Of a stretch of 64,000 nt of DNA, positions 36,537-46,114 are shown in pieces. The stretch is from assembly GCA_963663525.2 (NCBI GenBank), contig CAXXHC010000004.1, positions 1,178,001-1,242,000 of the forward strand, given 5' to 3'. The DNA is from G963663525 sp963663525. GTDB taxonomy: Bacteria > Myxococcota_A > SURF-8 > G963663525. A model generated the notes under the pieces. It saw nothing but the letters and a program-made list of their open reading frames with translations, did not search any database and was not told the origin of the DNA. Position 1 is the stretch's first letter. Each line of letters begins with the position of its first letter. The translations under genes were made by a program, and so were the position numbers.

Positions 36537-37677
36537 CCAGCCATTGTTTCAGGTTACGATAGCGGGCGTCCCAATCGTTGCGCGCAGACCACTCCCGGCG
36601 TCTGATGACTGCCTCCGTGTCCCGTTCGGACAATGCTTGCCGAAGCCGGGAAACGTAGTCGTTTCGATTCTTTACGAGATAAACCAGATCTCCTGCACAA
36701 TCCGCCGGGGGAATCGGCGGACAAACCACGGGAAGCCCGGCTCCCAGCATATCGTACAGTTTTATCATGTCCTGCGCCAGCGTGTAGGGCGTTACGGGAT
36801 GAGGAATCAACGCGGCATCCACCAGCGCGAGTTCGGCCCGCAGTCGGGATACATGCACTTTTCCGTGGAACTCAAGGTTTGGAAATCCGAGCAATCGGCG
36901 GGCGATGATCCTGCCGTCCAGACTTCCGTAAACGTCGAATATCACTTGAGGAAACGCCTGAAGAACCTCCTCGAACGCTTCGAGATCCAGCCGTTCGGGA
37001 TGGTAGTATCCTGCGACAACGACATGTTTTCGTTCTCGTTTTACGAATGATCGGCCTGTTTCGGGAATCGTTCCATGTCCGGCGTTCGGCACGAGGCGCA
37101 CGTCGGGATGATCGGGATATTTTTCGAGCAATCGCGGGTTGGTGACGAACACCGTATCCATTTCCGCTGCAATTTCATAGCCTTGGCGAATGTGTCGGGC
37201 GCGCTTGGCCATCAATGGAGAAAGCAGCCAGTCGTCGTTGGTATCGAACAGACGTTTCCCGGCGGTTAGATTCTTCGCCACATGCGCTTCTTTGGGCGTG
37301 AACGTCAGCACGTGCCCCGGTTCGCTGAATTCCTTGAAAAAACCTTCGAGACGCCGAAGTAGACGGGAGTCCAGCGTGTATGGATAGTGATGTTCCAATA
37401 GGTAACGCCGCTGCACGGCATGTCCGGCGTGGCGCTCGATCCGTGCGAGGACGCCCCACGGACCGGCGTGGAGGATCGTGCGGGCAAAACCGGGAAAACG
37501 CAATCGTGAACGATTCCAGAGTTTTCGGGGATGTACGCGGGCGATGCTCCATAGCAGAGAAATATCGGTATCGAGCATCAAACGGTCCAGAAGCGCGGCG
37601 CTTCGGTTGGTTGCGCCGTGTTGCAGCCGGTGGGCGTAATCGTGGGCGGCCAGCACCGTGACCGCTTCCGGCGTCAT
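36529..37677 (-). CDS. glycosyltransferase, GT-B type
   Basis: The 382-residue protein has an N-terminal half with LTFTPKEAHVAKNL and a C-terminal half with VVAGYYHPERLDLEAFEEVL (about 220-240), VIFDVYGSLDG, and the nucleotide-sugar motif ALIPHPVTPYTLAQDMIKLYDMLGAGLPVV (E replaced by Q/D in the usual EX7E). It is glycosyltransferase-like of the GT1/GT4 type. Overlaps of 4 and 8 bases with its neighbours place it in the polysaccharide operon. The donor and acceptor are unknown. Confidence 0.85.
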   Translation of the reverse strand: MTPEAVTVLAAHDYAHRLQHGATNRSAALLDRLMLDTDISLLWSIARVHPRKLWNRSRLRFPGFARTILHAGPWGVLARIERHAGHAVQRRYLLEHHYPYTLDSRLLRRLEGFFKEFSEPGHVLTFTPKEAHVAKNLTAGKRLFDTNDDWLLSPLMAKRARHIRQGYEIAAEMDTVFVTNPRLLEKYPDHPDVRLVPNAGHGTIPETGRSFVKRERKHVVVAGYYHPERLDLEAFEEVLQAFPQVIFDVYGSLDGRIIARRLLGFPNLEFHGKVHVSRLRAELALVDAALIPHPVTPYTLAQDMIKLYDMLGAGLPVVCPPIPPADCAGDLVYLVKNRNDYVSRLRQALSERDTEAVIRRREWSARNDWDARYRNLKQWLDE

Positions 37678-39500
37678 CGAAACACCCCACGATAATATAT
37701 GGGGAAGATCATCGCTTCGTGAACGAACAGGTTGCGGTCGCCCTCCTCCCCGGCATCGTCGTTGTCGAAGCGCACGAGGATCTCGTTAAGCCCTTCTTTG
37801 GCGAAAAATCGCGCCGTGAACAGGTGGGAGTCGGTCTTCGTCGAAACCTCCCCCTCCCCTATCATCTCGCCGTTGGCCAGAATCGTCAGATGCGGCATAA
37901 CCTCTTTATAAGGCGTGCCGCTGACCCGCAAGCGGATTTCGAACATGCCGCGTGTCAGTTCCACGCGCCACACCGCGTCTCCGTTCAAGTAAAGCTTGTT
38001 GCCTTGTTTGCCGCGCCAAACGGAGGTTTTGCCTTTGATGACCAGCCATTGCCGCAACTGGTTGACGATGGAGATTTCACCGATCCAGGCATACAACCCG
38101 GCCAGCTTGGAGATGTACTTCCGGTTGCCGGGAAAAGAGCGCACGGCTTTTTCCCATTCGCTCACCGCCTGTTCCGGCTGAAAATCCTCGTAATATTGAA
38201 GCCCTGCGAGATATCGACCGACCACAAGGCCGTATGGATCGCGTCTCAAACGTTGGATCATCGCCTGCAAACGCTCGTTGTCGTCGGCCTGGGAGGCAAG
38301 TTCTCCCGCAAATTCGATCAGGTTACCTAGCGGCGTATCTCTTGAATTCCATTGTACTTTTTCGAGAACTTCCCTTTCTTTGGCAAACGCTGACGGATCG
38401 CTTAGAACTTCATCGACCCACGGACGCAGCCGGGCTCGCGCCTCGTTCGAAAAACCGCGCCAGTGGAGCACTTTGGCCAGATGCAAGGCCTCACGGACCG
38501 TACGAGCCTCGTAGGCAAGCAACTCGTTTTTTGCAACCTGATCTTCGGCGAAAAGCTGGGTGGCGATGAACTTGTCCCCTGCCTCGCTTAGCGCCGTAGA
38601 AAAACGCAAGCGCGAATCTCGATCTCGTTCCGTGCGAAACACAAGGCTTAACGCTGGTAAGGCCATGGCGGGGGCATTGGCGTCGACAAAAGCCCTTCCC
38701 GCCCGAAGCAGATGGTCGCGTTCTTTCGGCCAATATCCCAACTGCCGCCAGCCGATGGCCCGGTGCATCTCGGCATCCCCTGAAAGCTTTGGTTCAGCTC
38801 TCTGAATATCGCCGGAAGTATCTGAAATATCAACACTTTCCGAAGACGATGCACAAGGCATCGCCGCTATTATGGGAGCGAAAAGGACGACGATAAGCAG
38901 GAAAAACCGTAGCCCCCACTGCCATTGTTTCGAATCCAATGGAAGTTCCCGCCCCAACGGAGAGGCAAACACCAGCGCCAGCGTTACGGCCACGAACAGG
39001 GGAAGTTCGAGAAAAACTGGCGGTTCCGGCCAAAAAGGCGGTGCGAGCCGCCAGAGCAGCCCCTCGGAGGACCACGCGCCCGATACCGAGACCCGCCATA
39101 GGTCGTCGTAGGTTTCGAAAGCTGGGAAAACGTGAAAAAGCACCATCAACACAATGACGGAGAACAGCGACAAGCCGACCATCCAGGTCGGAATCCAACG
39201 CTTCGGCGCGTTTTTCGACAAGGAAAAGAGCGTGGAAACGAACAGACATCCCACCACGCCAAGCGGTAGAGAGGAAAACGGCGACAGGCGCGGATCGAGC
39301 ATCCGCCAACTATCCGCAACTAGGAAAGATGTCGTAAAAACCAGCAGTGCGGAAAGAAAAGCTTTGGAAATTCGCATCCTTGGAAGAAACGTTGCTGCAA
39401 GCACGAGAAGAGCCACGAGCGAAGACGTCCACCGCTGCACCGGCAGGGAAAACAGCAGCAGTCCTTCGGCGAGAATGAGAAACAGCGCAGCCCCTCTCAC
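37674..39500 (-). CDS. membrane protein with TPR-like region and C-terminal beta domain
   Basis: The 608-residue protein has six or seven membrane helices in residues 1-220, a helical repeat region resembling tetratricopeptide repeats (about 240-480, e.g. GWRQLGYWPKERDHLLRAGR and YYEDFQPEQAVSEWEKAV), and a C-terminal beta-sandwich-like domain (about 490-600; TSVWRGKQGNKLYLNGDAVW, then LNEILVRFDNDDAG) like carbohydrate-binding modules. It overlaps its two neighbours by 4 bases each. The combination suggests a membrane scaffold that touches the nascent glycan at the periplasmic face. No named family is recognised. Confidence 0.8.
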   Translation of the reverse strand: MRGAALFLILAEGLLLFSLPVQRWTSSLVALLVLAATFLPRMRISKAFLSALLVFTTSFLVADSWRMLDPRLSPFSSLPLGVVGCLFVSTLFSLSKNAPKRWIPTWMVGLSLFSVIVLMVLFHVFPAFETYDDLWRVSVSGAWSSEGLLWRLAPPFWPEPPVFLELPLFVAVTLALVFASPLGRELPLDSKQWQWGLRFFLLIVVLFAPIIAAMPCASSSESVDISDTSGDIQRAEPKLSGDAEMHRAIGWRQLGYWPKERDHLLRAGRAFVDANAPAMALPALSLVFRTERDRDSRLRFSTALSEAGDKFIATQLFAEDQVAKNELLAYEARTVREALHLAKVLHWRGFSNEARARLRPWVDEVLSDPSAFAKEREVLEKVQWNSRDTPLGNLIEFAGELASQADDNERLQAMIQRLRRDPYGLVVGRYLAGLQYYEDFQPEQAVSEWEKAVRSFPGNRKYISKLAGLYAWIGEISIVNQLRQWLVIKGKTSVWRGKQGNKLYLNGDAVWRVELTRGMFEIRLRVSGTPYKEVMPHLTILANGEMIGEGEVSTKTDSHLFTARFFAKEGLNEILVRFDNDDAGEEGDRNLFVHEAMIFPIYYRGVFR

Positions 39501-40123
39501 GGTGTACCGTCCTTGTCCGAAGCGGCTTTTTTACGTCGCCAGAACCAAATCCAAACCCCAAAAAGGCCGAAAACAAGCCCGGCCAGCGCAGCGCCTTGAT
39601 GTCTTAAACGCGCCTGCACCACTTTGGGTTTCCAGGGAAGTGGTTTATGAAGCCGGAAGATGTGGGCTTCGGCGCAGGATCGGTGCTCCTCCGGGAGCTT
39701 TTCCAGATGCCGCCGCACGACTTCCTCCACGCGACGCACGCCAAGCTCCGCCCACTGGGTGACGAGACGGGACGCTTCTTCCCTTGTATCCGCCTCTACT
39801 TCGAGCTGCAAATGGTGGGAATCCGTGCGGTTTCGTACGTGATAGCTTGCCGTGGAGGGTGCGTTTTCCCGTTTTTCTTCCAATTCCTGTAAAAACGATT
39901 CGTCCAGCAAAAGATCGCGAATGGTGCCGAGATGGGCGAAGGTCGCGCCGCCTGTCTCGCCCGTAAAAGGGCAGTTGGGATCGGGAGTTCTCACGGCGGT
40001 GAGCGCCACTTCCGCCCGATAACGGACCGGCAGAAGAAACGAAACCAGCAGCCCGGCCAGCAATCCGGCGACTCCCGCGCCCACGAGCCATCCCCAGGGG
40101 ATGCGGGGAGGATCAGCGCGCAT
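39497..40123 (-). CDS. Wzz-like polysaccharide chain-length/co-polymerase protein
   Basis: The 208-residue protein has one membrane helix near each end (WGWLVGAGVAGLLAGLLVSF at about 11-30 and HQGAALAGLVFGLFGVWIWF at about 176-195), with an intervening periplasmic domain. The motif LLPVRYRAEVAL after the first helix matches the Wzz/PCP arrangement. It is shorter than classical Wzz (about 325 residues) and lacks a kinase domain. It probably sets glycan length together with the Wzy-like protein in this operon. It is the first gene of the overlapping block, 15 bases after the GH31 gene. Confidence 0.8.
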   Translation of the reverse strand: MRADPPRIPWGWLVGAGVAGLLAGLLVSFLLPVRYRAEVALTAVRTPDPNCPFTGETGGATFAHLGTIRDLLLDESFLQELEEKRENAPSTASYHVRNRTDSHHLQLEVEADTREEASRLVTQWAELGVRRVEEVVRRHLEKLPEEHRSCAEAHIFRLHKPLPWKPKVVQARLRHQGAALAGLVFGLFGVWIWFWRRKKAASDKDGTP

Positions 40124-40138
40124 CCCAACCTCTTGAAT

Positions 40139-42724
40139 TTATTGCCATTCTATGTTTTTATCTCCGTCGGAAACGCGAATCCACAGCGTTTTCGCACCCG
40201 CATCGTACCACCAACCCTCGGCATCCGAATCGGTCACGGCGCTGGCGTCCGCCGCCTTGGTCAGAGACGTTCCATCCAAAGTGACGCTCGCGGGCGATGC
40301 CTCCACCGCCAGCAGCTCGAACACTGCCCCAAAGGCGAATTCCTCGCCGCCTTCGTACAGCAGACCGCCGCTTGTAAGTTCGATCTTCGTACCGTCGAAC
40401 ATCTCGAAAACGTTGGCGATTCCCGGAACGGCACGCACGAACAGCACGCCCGGAGTGGTGGCGTAGGAGTCGATTTCCTCCGGGTGCGTCGTGGGAGCCA
40501 TAGTGTCGATGGTCGGCCTGAGCATGGGCACGATCCCTCCTCGCGCCACATATAGCGGCAGCGTTCCGAGGGGTGCATCGACGCTTTTCGTCTGCCCGCC
40601 CTTGTACACATTTCCGGTCCACCAGTCGATCCATTCCCCTGGCGGGAAGGTTACGTCGCGCGCCACGGCTCCTCGCTCCAGAATCGGTGCCACGAACAGA
40701 TGCTCGCCGAACAGGTAGCAGTCCCAGGGGTGTTCCCCCGTTTCGGGAAAAGCCAATCCGAACGGTCGCTGAATGGGGCGGCCATCGGTGGCGATGTTTT
40801 GCGCGTAGGTCCATTCGTAGGGCCACAGGCGAAGGTGCAAACGCGCGTATTTACGGTAACTTTCAAGCAGCGTCTCGTCGCGCTCGCCCGATTCCGTTTC
40901 GAACTCCCATGGCACGTCGTTACTGTTGGTTCCCACCTGCATCACCGAGGAAAGCGCCGTCTGCTCGAACCAGCGCATGAACAGTTCGTTGTCCGGCGGC
41001 GCATGGATGTAACCACCCGTATCCGCTCCATAAAACGGAAAACCGGAAGGTCCGAGCGACAGGCCGTAAATCATCGAGGAAGGAAAGCCGCCGACCGCTT
41101 TTTCCTGCTTGCCGTCGTCGTCCAGCAGGTCTCCTTCCAGGTCAAATGTGGCGTCCAGGTCGCCGGGCCAGATTACGCTGACGTTCACCTGGTCGCCGAT
41201 GGTTCCGCCTCGGCAGATCAGAAATCCGCCGTCTTCCGGCAGAAGTTCCGCATAAACTTTATGATAGAAAAGCTGGTAGCGGGCGTGCATCGTCTGTTCG
41301 TTCGAACCGTCGTAAAATTCCCAGACGTTACGGAAATTCGGCAGACCGGGGAGTACGTCCTCGGCGTAGTCCATTTTGAACCCTTCAATGCCCATGTCCG
41401 TGTAAAAACGCATGTTGGTCTGCCACCAGTCGTAGCAGTCGGGGTTGGTCAGGTCGAGCGGCGTTCCCCATTTGTTGAGCGGCAACCCGGTCTTGAGCGG
41501 TAGAAAGCCGTTCTCGGTGACGTGGGCCATATTGTCCTGCGTGGTTTCGTGGTCAGCGTCCACGTAGGGAGCCTGCCAGATCGCCATCCGCAATCCCATG
41601 TCGTGGGCGTAGTCGATCATCGCCGGGGCGTCGGTCCATTGTTCGGGATTCCAGTTGAACGCCCCGACTTCCGTAGCATAGGGACGATCGATCCAATAGC
41701 CGGAGGTGGCGAGGTCGAGTTCGCGAATGGTGTCGATATCGTCGATCACCTGCTGCTGGTTGTCGTTCTCGTCGCGCCAGATCCACGGTCCTAGCGCCCA
41801 GCGTGCGGGAAGGATCGGATAACCTGTGATTTCGTAATAATGCTTTGTAATATCAAGAGGTTGGTCCTCGGCGAAGAAGTAGAACTCCAACCCATCGCCA
41901 GTGTCCATACCCGTGCCGAAGGTCGTTTCCACAAGATCGTCCGCTTCGGTCGCCACTTTGAATTCCGCCGGGTGGAAATCGTTGACGAACCAGCCCCAGC
42001 CCGTCGAGCCGATCAGCAACGGAATCGGCACGTGACGCTCGTTGTACTGGCTTTCCGAGTCGATCGCTTCGAGCTGCATGGCCCGGCGTTTTCCCCGGTG
42101 GTTGACGTGATCGTGGGCGTTTCCCAGCCCGTAAAATCCTTCTTGAGGATCGGTTTTGGCTTGCAGACGGATGAAACCTACACCTTCCGCCCCAGACACC
42201 GGCTTGAAAAGGAACTTGTAGGAATGACTGGAGATTTCCTCGATTTCCAACGAAAACACGACGCCGCCGTCATAGGTGACCGTGTAGGTCGCTCCGGCAT
42301 CGGCGGATTCGGCCTGCTCCATCGTAAGCGGCTTAAGCCACACCAGTTCTTCCTTATAGGGAGGCGGCAGGTCCGAAGTGTCGATCCAGTATGGATCGAA
42401 ATTGACGTCTTCGAACGCCACACCGCTGGAAAGCGTGGTGGGAATGCGTCCCAGGCGCAGGCCGTCCTCGGGAATCGAAAGAAGCGTGACACCATCCTTC
42501 AGGAGGGAAATCGTCTTCGCATCCGGCGAAACCTCCAGGTTAAAGCCCGAAGCATTCCCCTCATGTTCGATCTCACCGTCTCCCTGGATGGGATTGTCGT
42601 CGGAATCGGACGAACACCCCGCGATCAGGAGAAAAACGAAAATCCCAAGATAAAACAAAGTCTTCCATAGCATCACGTGCTTTGTTTCCGCCACGATCAT
42701 CCTCGCTTTTTCCGAATGGTACAA
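40139..42724 (-). CDS. GH31 alpha-glycosidase lipoprotein
   Basis: The 861-residue protein has a lipoprotein signal (FVFLLIAGC; the true start may be the MLWKTLF methionine at 42673) and a glycoside hydrolase family 31 catalytic domain. Marks are GYWIDRP (about 343), the nucleophile Asp in GFKMDYAEDV (near 447) and the acid/base Asp in VIWPGDLDATF (near 525), followed by the C-terminal beta domains (DVTFPPGEWIDWWTG). Family members cleave alpha-linked sugars. The lipobox places it in the periplasm or on the surface. It sits 15 bases ahead of the Wzz-like gene, suggesting a role in trimming or degrading related glycans, which is inference. Confidence 0.92.
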   Translation of the reverse strand: MYHSEKARMIVAETKHVMLWKTLFYLGIFVFLLIAGCSSDSDDNPIQGDGEIEHEGNASGFNLEVSPDAKTISLLKDGVTLLSIPEDGLRLGRIPTTLSSGVAFEDVNFDPYWIDTSDLPPPYKEELVWLKPLTMEQAESADAGATYTVTYDGGVVFSLEIEEISSHSYKFLFKPVSGAEGVGFIRLQAKTDPQEGFYGLGNAHDHVNHRGKRRAMQLEAIDSESQYNERHVPIPLLIGSTGWGWFVNDFHPAEFKVATEADDLVETTFGTGMDTGDGLEFYFFAEDQPLDITKHYYEITGYPILPARWALGPWIWRDENDNQQQVIDDIDTIRELDLATSGYWIDRPYATEVGAFNWNPEQWTDAPAMIDYAHDMGLRMAIWQAPYVDADHETTQDNMAHVTENGFLPLKTGLPLNKWGTPLDLTNPDCYDWWQTNMRFYTDMGIEGFKMDYAEDVLPGLPNFRNVWEFYDGSNEQTMHARYQLFYHKVYAELLPEDGGFLICRGGTIGDQVNVSVIWPGDLDATFDLEGDLLDDDGKQEKAVGGFPSSMIYGLSLGPSGFPFYGADTGGYIHAPPDNELFMRWFEQTALSSVMQVGTNSNDVPWEFETESGERDETLLESYRKYARLHLRLWPYEWTYAQNIATDGRPIQRPFGLAFPETGEHPWDCYLFGEHLFVAPILERGAVARDVTFPPGEWIDWWTGNVYKGGQTKSVDAPLGTLPLYVARGGIVPMLRPTIDTMAPTTHPEEIDSYATTPGVLFVRAVPGIANVFEMFDGTKIELTSGGLLYEGGEEFAFGAVFELLAVEASPASVTLDGTSLTKAADASAVTDSDAEGWWYDAGAKTLWIRVSDGDKNIEWQ

Positions 42725-42739
42725 AACCGTTTCTTACGC

Positions 42740-43594
42740 CTAATTTACTTTCCAGGTCAATTCCAGGTTGTCGATCAGCCGCACACCGCCGATGAAAGCC
42801 GCCACCAGCACTACGGCGGGTTCAGAGATCGTCTCCAGCGGCGTGAGCTGTTCCCGGCTGCGAATTTCGAGATAGTCTATCGAAAAATCCCCGGCATTTT
42901 CAATCGTTTTTCGCGCCTTTTCCGTAAGACGCCCGCAGTCGGTTTCTCCATGCTTTACTTCTTCGTCGATGCTTTGGAGGGTTTGTGAGAGAAGAACCGC
43001 CTTTTTCCGGCTTTTGGCGTCGAGATTTGCGTTGCGGCTGGACATCGCGAGGCCGTCGGCCTCCCGGTAGGTATCGCCGCCGACGATTTCAATAGGGAAA
43101 TCCAGGTCTTGGACCATGCGCCGGATCATCCGCCACTGCTGGTAGTCCTTTTTGCCGAAGGCGGCAATGTCGGGCTGCGTCAGGTTGAAAAGTTTCGTAA
43201 CGACCGTCGAGACTCCTTGCATGTGCCCCGGTCGGGTCGCACCGCACAATCCCTGGGAAATTTCCTCCACCCGCACTTCGCTTTGAAACCCTTCAGGATA
43301 CATCTGCGGAACTTCCGGCGAAAACACGAGATCCGCCCCGTTTTCACGGCATTTTCGCAAATCCCCTTCCTCGTCTCTGGGATAGGAGTCGAGATCCGCC
43401 GCCTGGTTGAACTGGGTCGGATTGACGAAAATCGTCACGACAAGCACGTCGCAACGGGAGCGAATCAGGCGCATCAGCGAAAGATGCCCCTCGTGCAGGA
43501 AACCCATTGTCGGAACGACTCCGATGCTCCGCCCTTCCCTTTTCACCTGCAATGCAAAACGCTGCATTTCCTTGGGATCTCGAATGATTTCCAT
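42740..43594 (-). CDS. panC: pantothenate synthetase
   Basis: PanC joins pantoate and beta-alanine with ATP to make pantothenate, the coenzyme A precursor. The 284-residue protein (normal length) has the nucleotide-binding VVPTMGFLHEGHLSLMR with the HIGH-like EGH (about 27-42), VTIFVNPTQFN (about 53-63), GKKDYQQWRMIRRMVQDL and the KMSKS-like loop MSSRN near residue 180. It lies 24 bases after the aminotransferase gene on the same strand. No panB or panD is nearby. Confidence 0.96.
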   Translation of the reverse strand: MEIIRDPKEMQRFALQVKREGRSIGVVPTMGFLHEGHLSLMRLIRSRCDVLVVTIFVNPTQFNQAADLDSYPRDEEGDLRKCRENGADLVFSPEVPQMYPEGFQSEVRVEEISQGLCGATRPGHMQGVSTVVTKLFNLTQPDIAAFGKKDYQQWRMIRRMVQDLDFPIEIVGGDTYREADGLAMSSRNANLDAKSRKKAVLLSQTLQSIDEEVKHGETDCGRLTEKARKTIENAGDFSIDYLEIRSREQLTPLETISEPAVVLVAAFIGGVRLIDNLELTWKVN

Positions 43595-43618
43595 AGGTTC
43601 CTCGCACTCTGAATGCGG

Positions 43619-44809
43619 TTACACGGTCAAATGCTCGCGGATGCGGCGGGCGGCGTCCTCGACTTGTTCCAGCGTCGGCACCAGCGCGAAACGCACGTAG
43701 CCTTCCCCGGGATTGACACCACCCGCGCATTCGTCGGTAATCCATGCGCCCGGTGTGACAACCAGCGCCAGTTCATCCGCCAACAGCTTTTTCGCGAAAT
43801 CCAGCGACGAGACTCCCTGCGGAGTTTTCAGCCACAGGTAGAACGTCGCCGGAGGCAGTGGAACTTCCAACCCGACAGATTGCAGCGCAGACACGAGAAT
43901 GTCCCTTTTTTTCTTGTACAGCGCCCGCATGGACTCGGCGTGGGATTCGTCTTCCAGCGCCGCGATGGCGGCATCCTGGATGAAGTTCGGCGTACCGGAA
44001 TCGATATTGGTTTTCAGTTTTTTGAATGCCGTGACGATGCGCTCGTCCCCGGCAACGAAGCCTGCCCGGTAGCCGGTCATGTTGTTGCGCTTGCTCATGG
44101 AGTAGAACGTCAGGATGCCTTCCCGCTCCACTTCCAAAATCGACAACGGTTTTTCTTCAAAATAAATGTCTATGTAGCAGCCTTCGTCGGCAGCGATGAT
44201 GAGGTCGTGGGTATGCGCCCAGTCGATCAGACGCTTGTAATATTCATGAGTTGCCGTCGCACCCGTGGGGGAGTTGGGGTAGTTGATCCAGACGATTTTC
44301 GCCTTCTGGCTGACATCTTCCGGAATCGCTTCGAAATCCAACAGAAAACCGTTGGATTCGAGCAGTGGGGCGAAGTAGGGAACGCCCTCGGCGAACATCG
44401 TGCCGGTTTTCATCGGCGGATAGCCCGGCGAGGGGATAATCGCCACGTCTCCCGGATTCAAGAACGCCTCCGGGAAGTGAAACACCGCCTCTTTGCTGCC
44501 GATCGTGGAGGCGATTTCGGTTTCGGGATTCAGATCCACGCCGAAACGACGTTTCATCCACCCGGCGGCGGCCTCACGATAGGTTTTCGAACCGATGTAG
44601 CTCGGATAGCCGGTGGTGGCGTGGCGATCCACGGCGGTTTTCACGGCTTCGCGCACGAATTCCGGTGTCGGGTCAAGGGGATCTCCCACGCCGAAATCGA
44701 TGGGCGTGATGCCACGCGAGCGCAAATCCTCCACAATTTTACCAACTTCGGCGAAGGCATAGCCGCCGAGACGATTGAGTCTATTGGACGTTTCGAGGGT
44801 CAGGCTCAT
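43619..44809 (-). CDS. PLP aminotransferase of the diaminopimelate type
   Basis: The 396-residue class I/II aminotransferase begins with NRLGGYAFAEVGK and has IDFGVGDPLDPTP (about 37-49), the cofactor-stacking region GYPSYIGSKTYREA, NYPNSPTGA (about 176-184) and the PLP lysine in FYSMSKRNNMTGYRAGF (near 236). It sits between lysA and panC in a run that starts with lysC, so an aspartate-pathway role is likely: LL-diaminopimelate aminotransferase (DapL) or succinyl-DAP aminotransferase (DapC). Sequence alone does not settle which; DapL would replace the dapD/C/E steps. A GGAGATGGAAT ribosome site precedes it. Confidence 0.85.
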   Translation of the reverse strand: MSLTLETSNRLNRLGGYAFAEVGKIVEDLRSRGITPIDFGVGDPLDPTPEFVREAVKTAVDRHATTGYPSYIGSKTYREAAAGWMKRRFGVDLNPETEIASTIGSKEAVFHFPEAFLNPGDVAIIPSPGYPPMKTGTMFAEGVPYFAPLLESNGFLLDFEAIPEDVSQKAKIVWINYPNSPTGATATHEYYKRLIDWAHTHDLIIAADEGCYIDIYFEEKPLSILEVEREGILTFYSMSKRNNMTGYRAGFVAGDERIVTAFKKLKTNIDSGTPNFIQDAAIAALEDESHAESMRALYKKKRDILVSALQSVGLEVPLPPATFYLWLKTPQGVSSLDFAKKLLADELALVVTPGAWITDECAGGVNPGEGYVRFALVPTLEQVEDAARRIREHLTV

Positions 44810-44824
44810 ATTCCATCTCCTGGT

Positions 44825-46063
44825 TCAGTCGAAAGTTACGGTGCTGAAAAGATCGTCGAGCGTCTCGGCGCGCCGAATACGGCGAATCGAGCCGTCGAGC
44901 GTCAGAAGATACTCTGCGTGCTTCAACTGGCCATTGTAGTTGTGTCCCATGGCGTAGGCATGTGCGCCACAGTTGTGAATCGCCAGCACGTCTCCCACCC
45001 GACAGACCGGCAACTCGCGATCTTTGGCGAACTGGTCGCTGTTTTCGCAAATCCGACCTACGACGGAGACGCTTTCCTTCTCCGTTTCCTCGTTGAGCGC
45101 GGTTACATAATGATAAGCGTCGTAAATCGACGGTCGCGGCATGTCGTTGGAACAGGCATCCACGCCGACGAATTTCTTGTAGCTGTCCTTGATCGAATTG
45201 ACACGGGTGACGAGCCACCCGGCGGTTGCGCCGATGAAGCGTCCCGGTTCCACCATGATCGTGGGTTCGTGCAGGTCGAAGCGCTCGCGCTGGCGGTCGA
45301 AAACCTCCCGGATGCCTTTGGCGAGCGGTTTGAGATCGAGGCTTTCCTCTTCGGGACGATAGGGAACGCCGAAGCCGCCGCCGAGGTTGAGGAACTCGAT
45401 CTCGATGCCTGTGGAATCCCGAATTTCGGCAGCGATTTCAAGCTGTTTCGCCACGATTTCGTAAAAGTACTGTTCGTCGAGCACGTTCGAGCCGGTCATC
45501 ATATGCATTCCGAACCGTTTGACGCCCAGATCCCGCACTTTGGCGAAGGCTTCGCAGGCTTTCTTGCGATGCACGCCGAATTTTGCGTCCGGTCCGGCAA
45601 GTACGATGTTTTCCTTGCCGCCCTTGCCAATACCTGGATTGATGCGGAACGATAAGGTTTCAGGCACGCCGAGCTTTTCCAGCATGGGAAGCAGGTCCAG
45701 GTCGTCGAGGTTGACGATCAACCCGGCTTCCAGCGCCATGGCGAATTCCTCGCGCAACGTGTAATTCCCGGTATACATCCCGGATGCACCGAGCTTTTTG
45801 GCCAACCATGCTTCCGAGTAGCTGGAGGCGTCGAAGCCGAAACCCTCGTCCATGATGATTTTCAGAAGTTGAGGATTCGGGTTGGCCTTAACGGCAAACA
45901 AAGGCTCGAACGAAGAAAAAACGCTTTCGAAAGCGTTTTTCAAAGTTTGGCAATTGGCGCGCAGCTTTTTTTCCTCGTACAGGAAAAACGGGGTTTCGAA
46001 ACGGTCGGCGGCATCTAAGATCGCCGCACGGGGCAAATACGTGACTTCCGGATTGACAGACAT
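44825..46063 (-). CDS. lysA: diaminopimelate decarboxylase
   Basis: LysA removes CO2 from meso-diaminopimelate to give lysine. The 412-residue protein is a fold-III PLP enzyme: the PLP lysine is in FAVKANPNP (about 57-65), with DASSYSEAWLAKKLGA, HMMTGSNVLD, FLNLGGGFGVPY and EPGRFIGATAGWLVTRV matching the family. The C-terminal active-site cysteine segment is GRICENSDQFAKDRELP and the end has the NCGAHAYAMGHNYNG motif. It lies between lysC (51 bases) and the aminotransferase (15 bases). An AAGGAAAC ribosome site precedes the ATG. Confidence 0.95.
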   Translation of the reverse strand: MSVNPEVTYLPRAAILDAADRFETPFFLYEEKKLRANCQTLKNAFESVFSSFEPLFAVKANPNPQLLKIIMDEGFGFDASSYSEAWLAKKLGASGMYTGNYTLREEFAMALEAGLIVNLDDLDLLPMLEKLGVPETLSFRINPGIGKGGKENIVLAGPDAKFGVHRKKACEAFAKVRDLGVKRFGMHMMTGSNVLDEQYFYEIVAKQLEIAAEIRDSTGIEIEFLNLGGGFGVPYRPEEESLDLKPLAKGIREVFDRQRERFDLHEPTIMVEPGRFIGATAGWLVTRVNSIKDSYKKFVGVDACSNDMPRPSIYDAYHYVTALNEETEKESVSVVGRICENSDQFAKDRELPVCRVGDVLAIHNCGAHAYAMGHNYNGQLKHAEYLLTLDGSIRRIRRAETLDDLFSTVTFD

Positions 46064-46114
46064 GTTTCCTTTATAGTTTCATGGGGTTAGAAGAAAAAAA
46101 CGACGCACATCGCC

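Noticed and set aside
43613..45655. 680-codon plus-strand ORF over the aminotransferase and lysA genes
   Set aside because: Both sense genes are strongly conserved families; the antisense ORF shows no motif.
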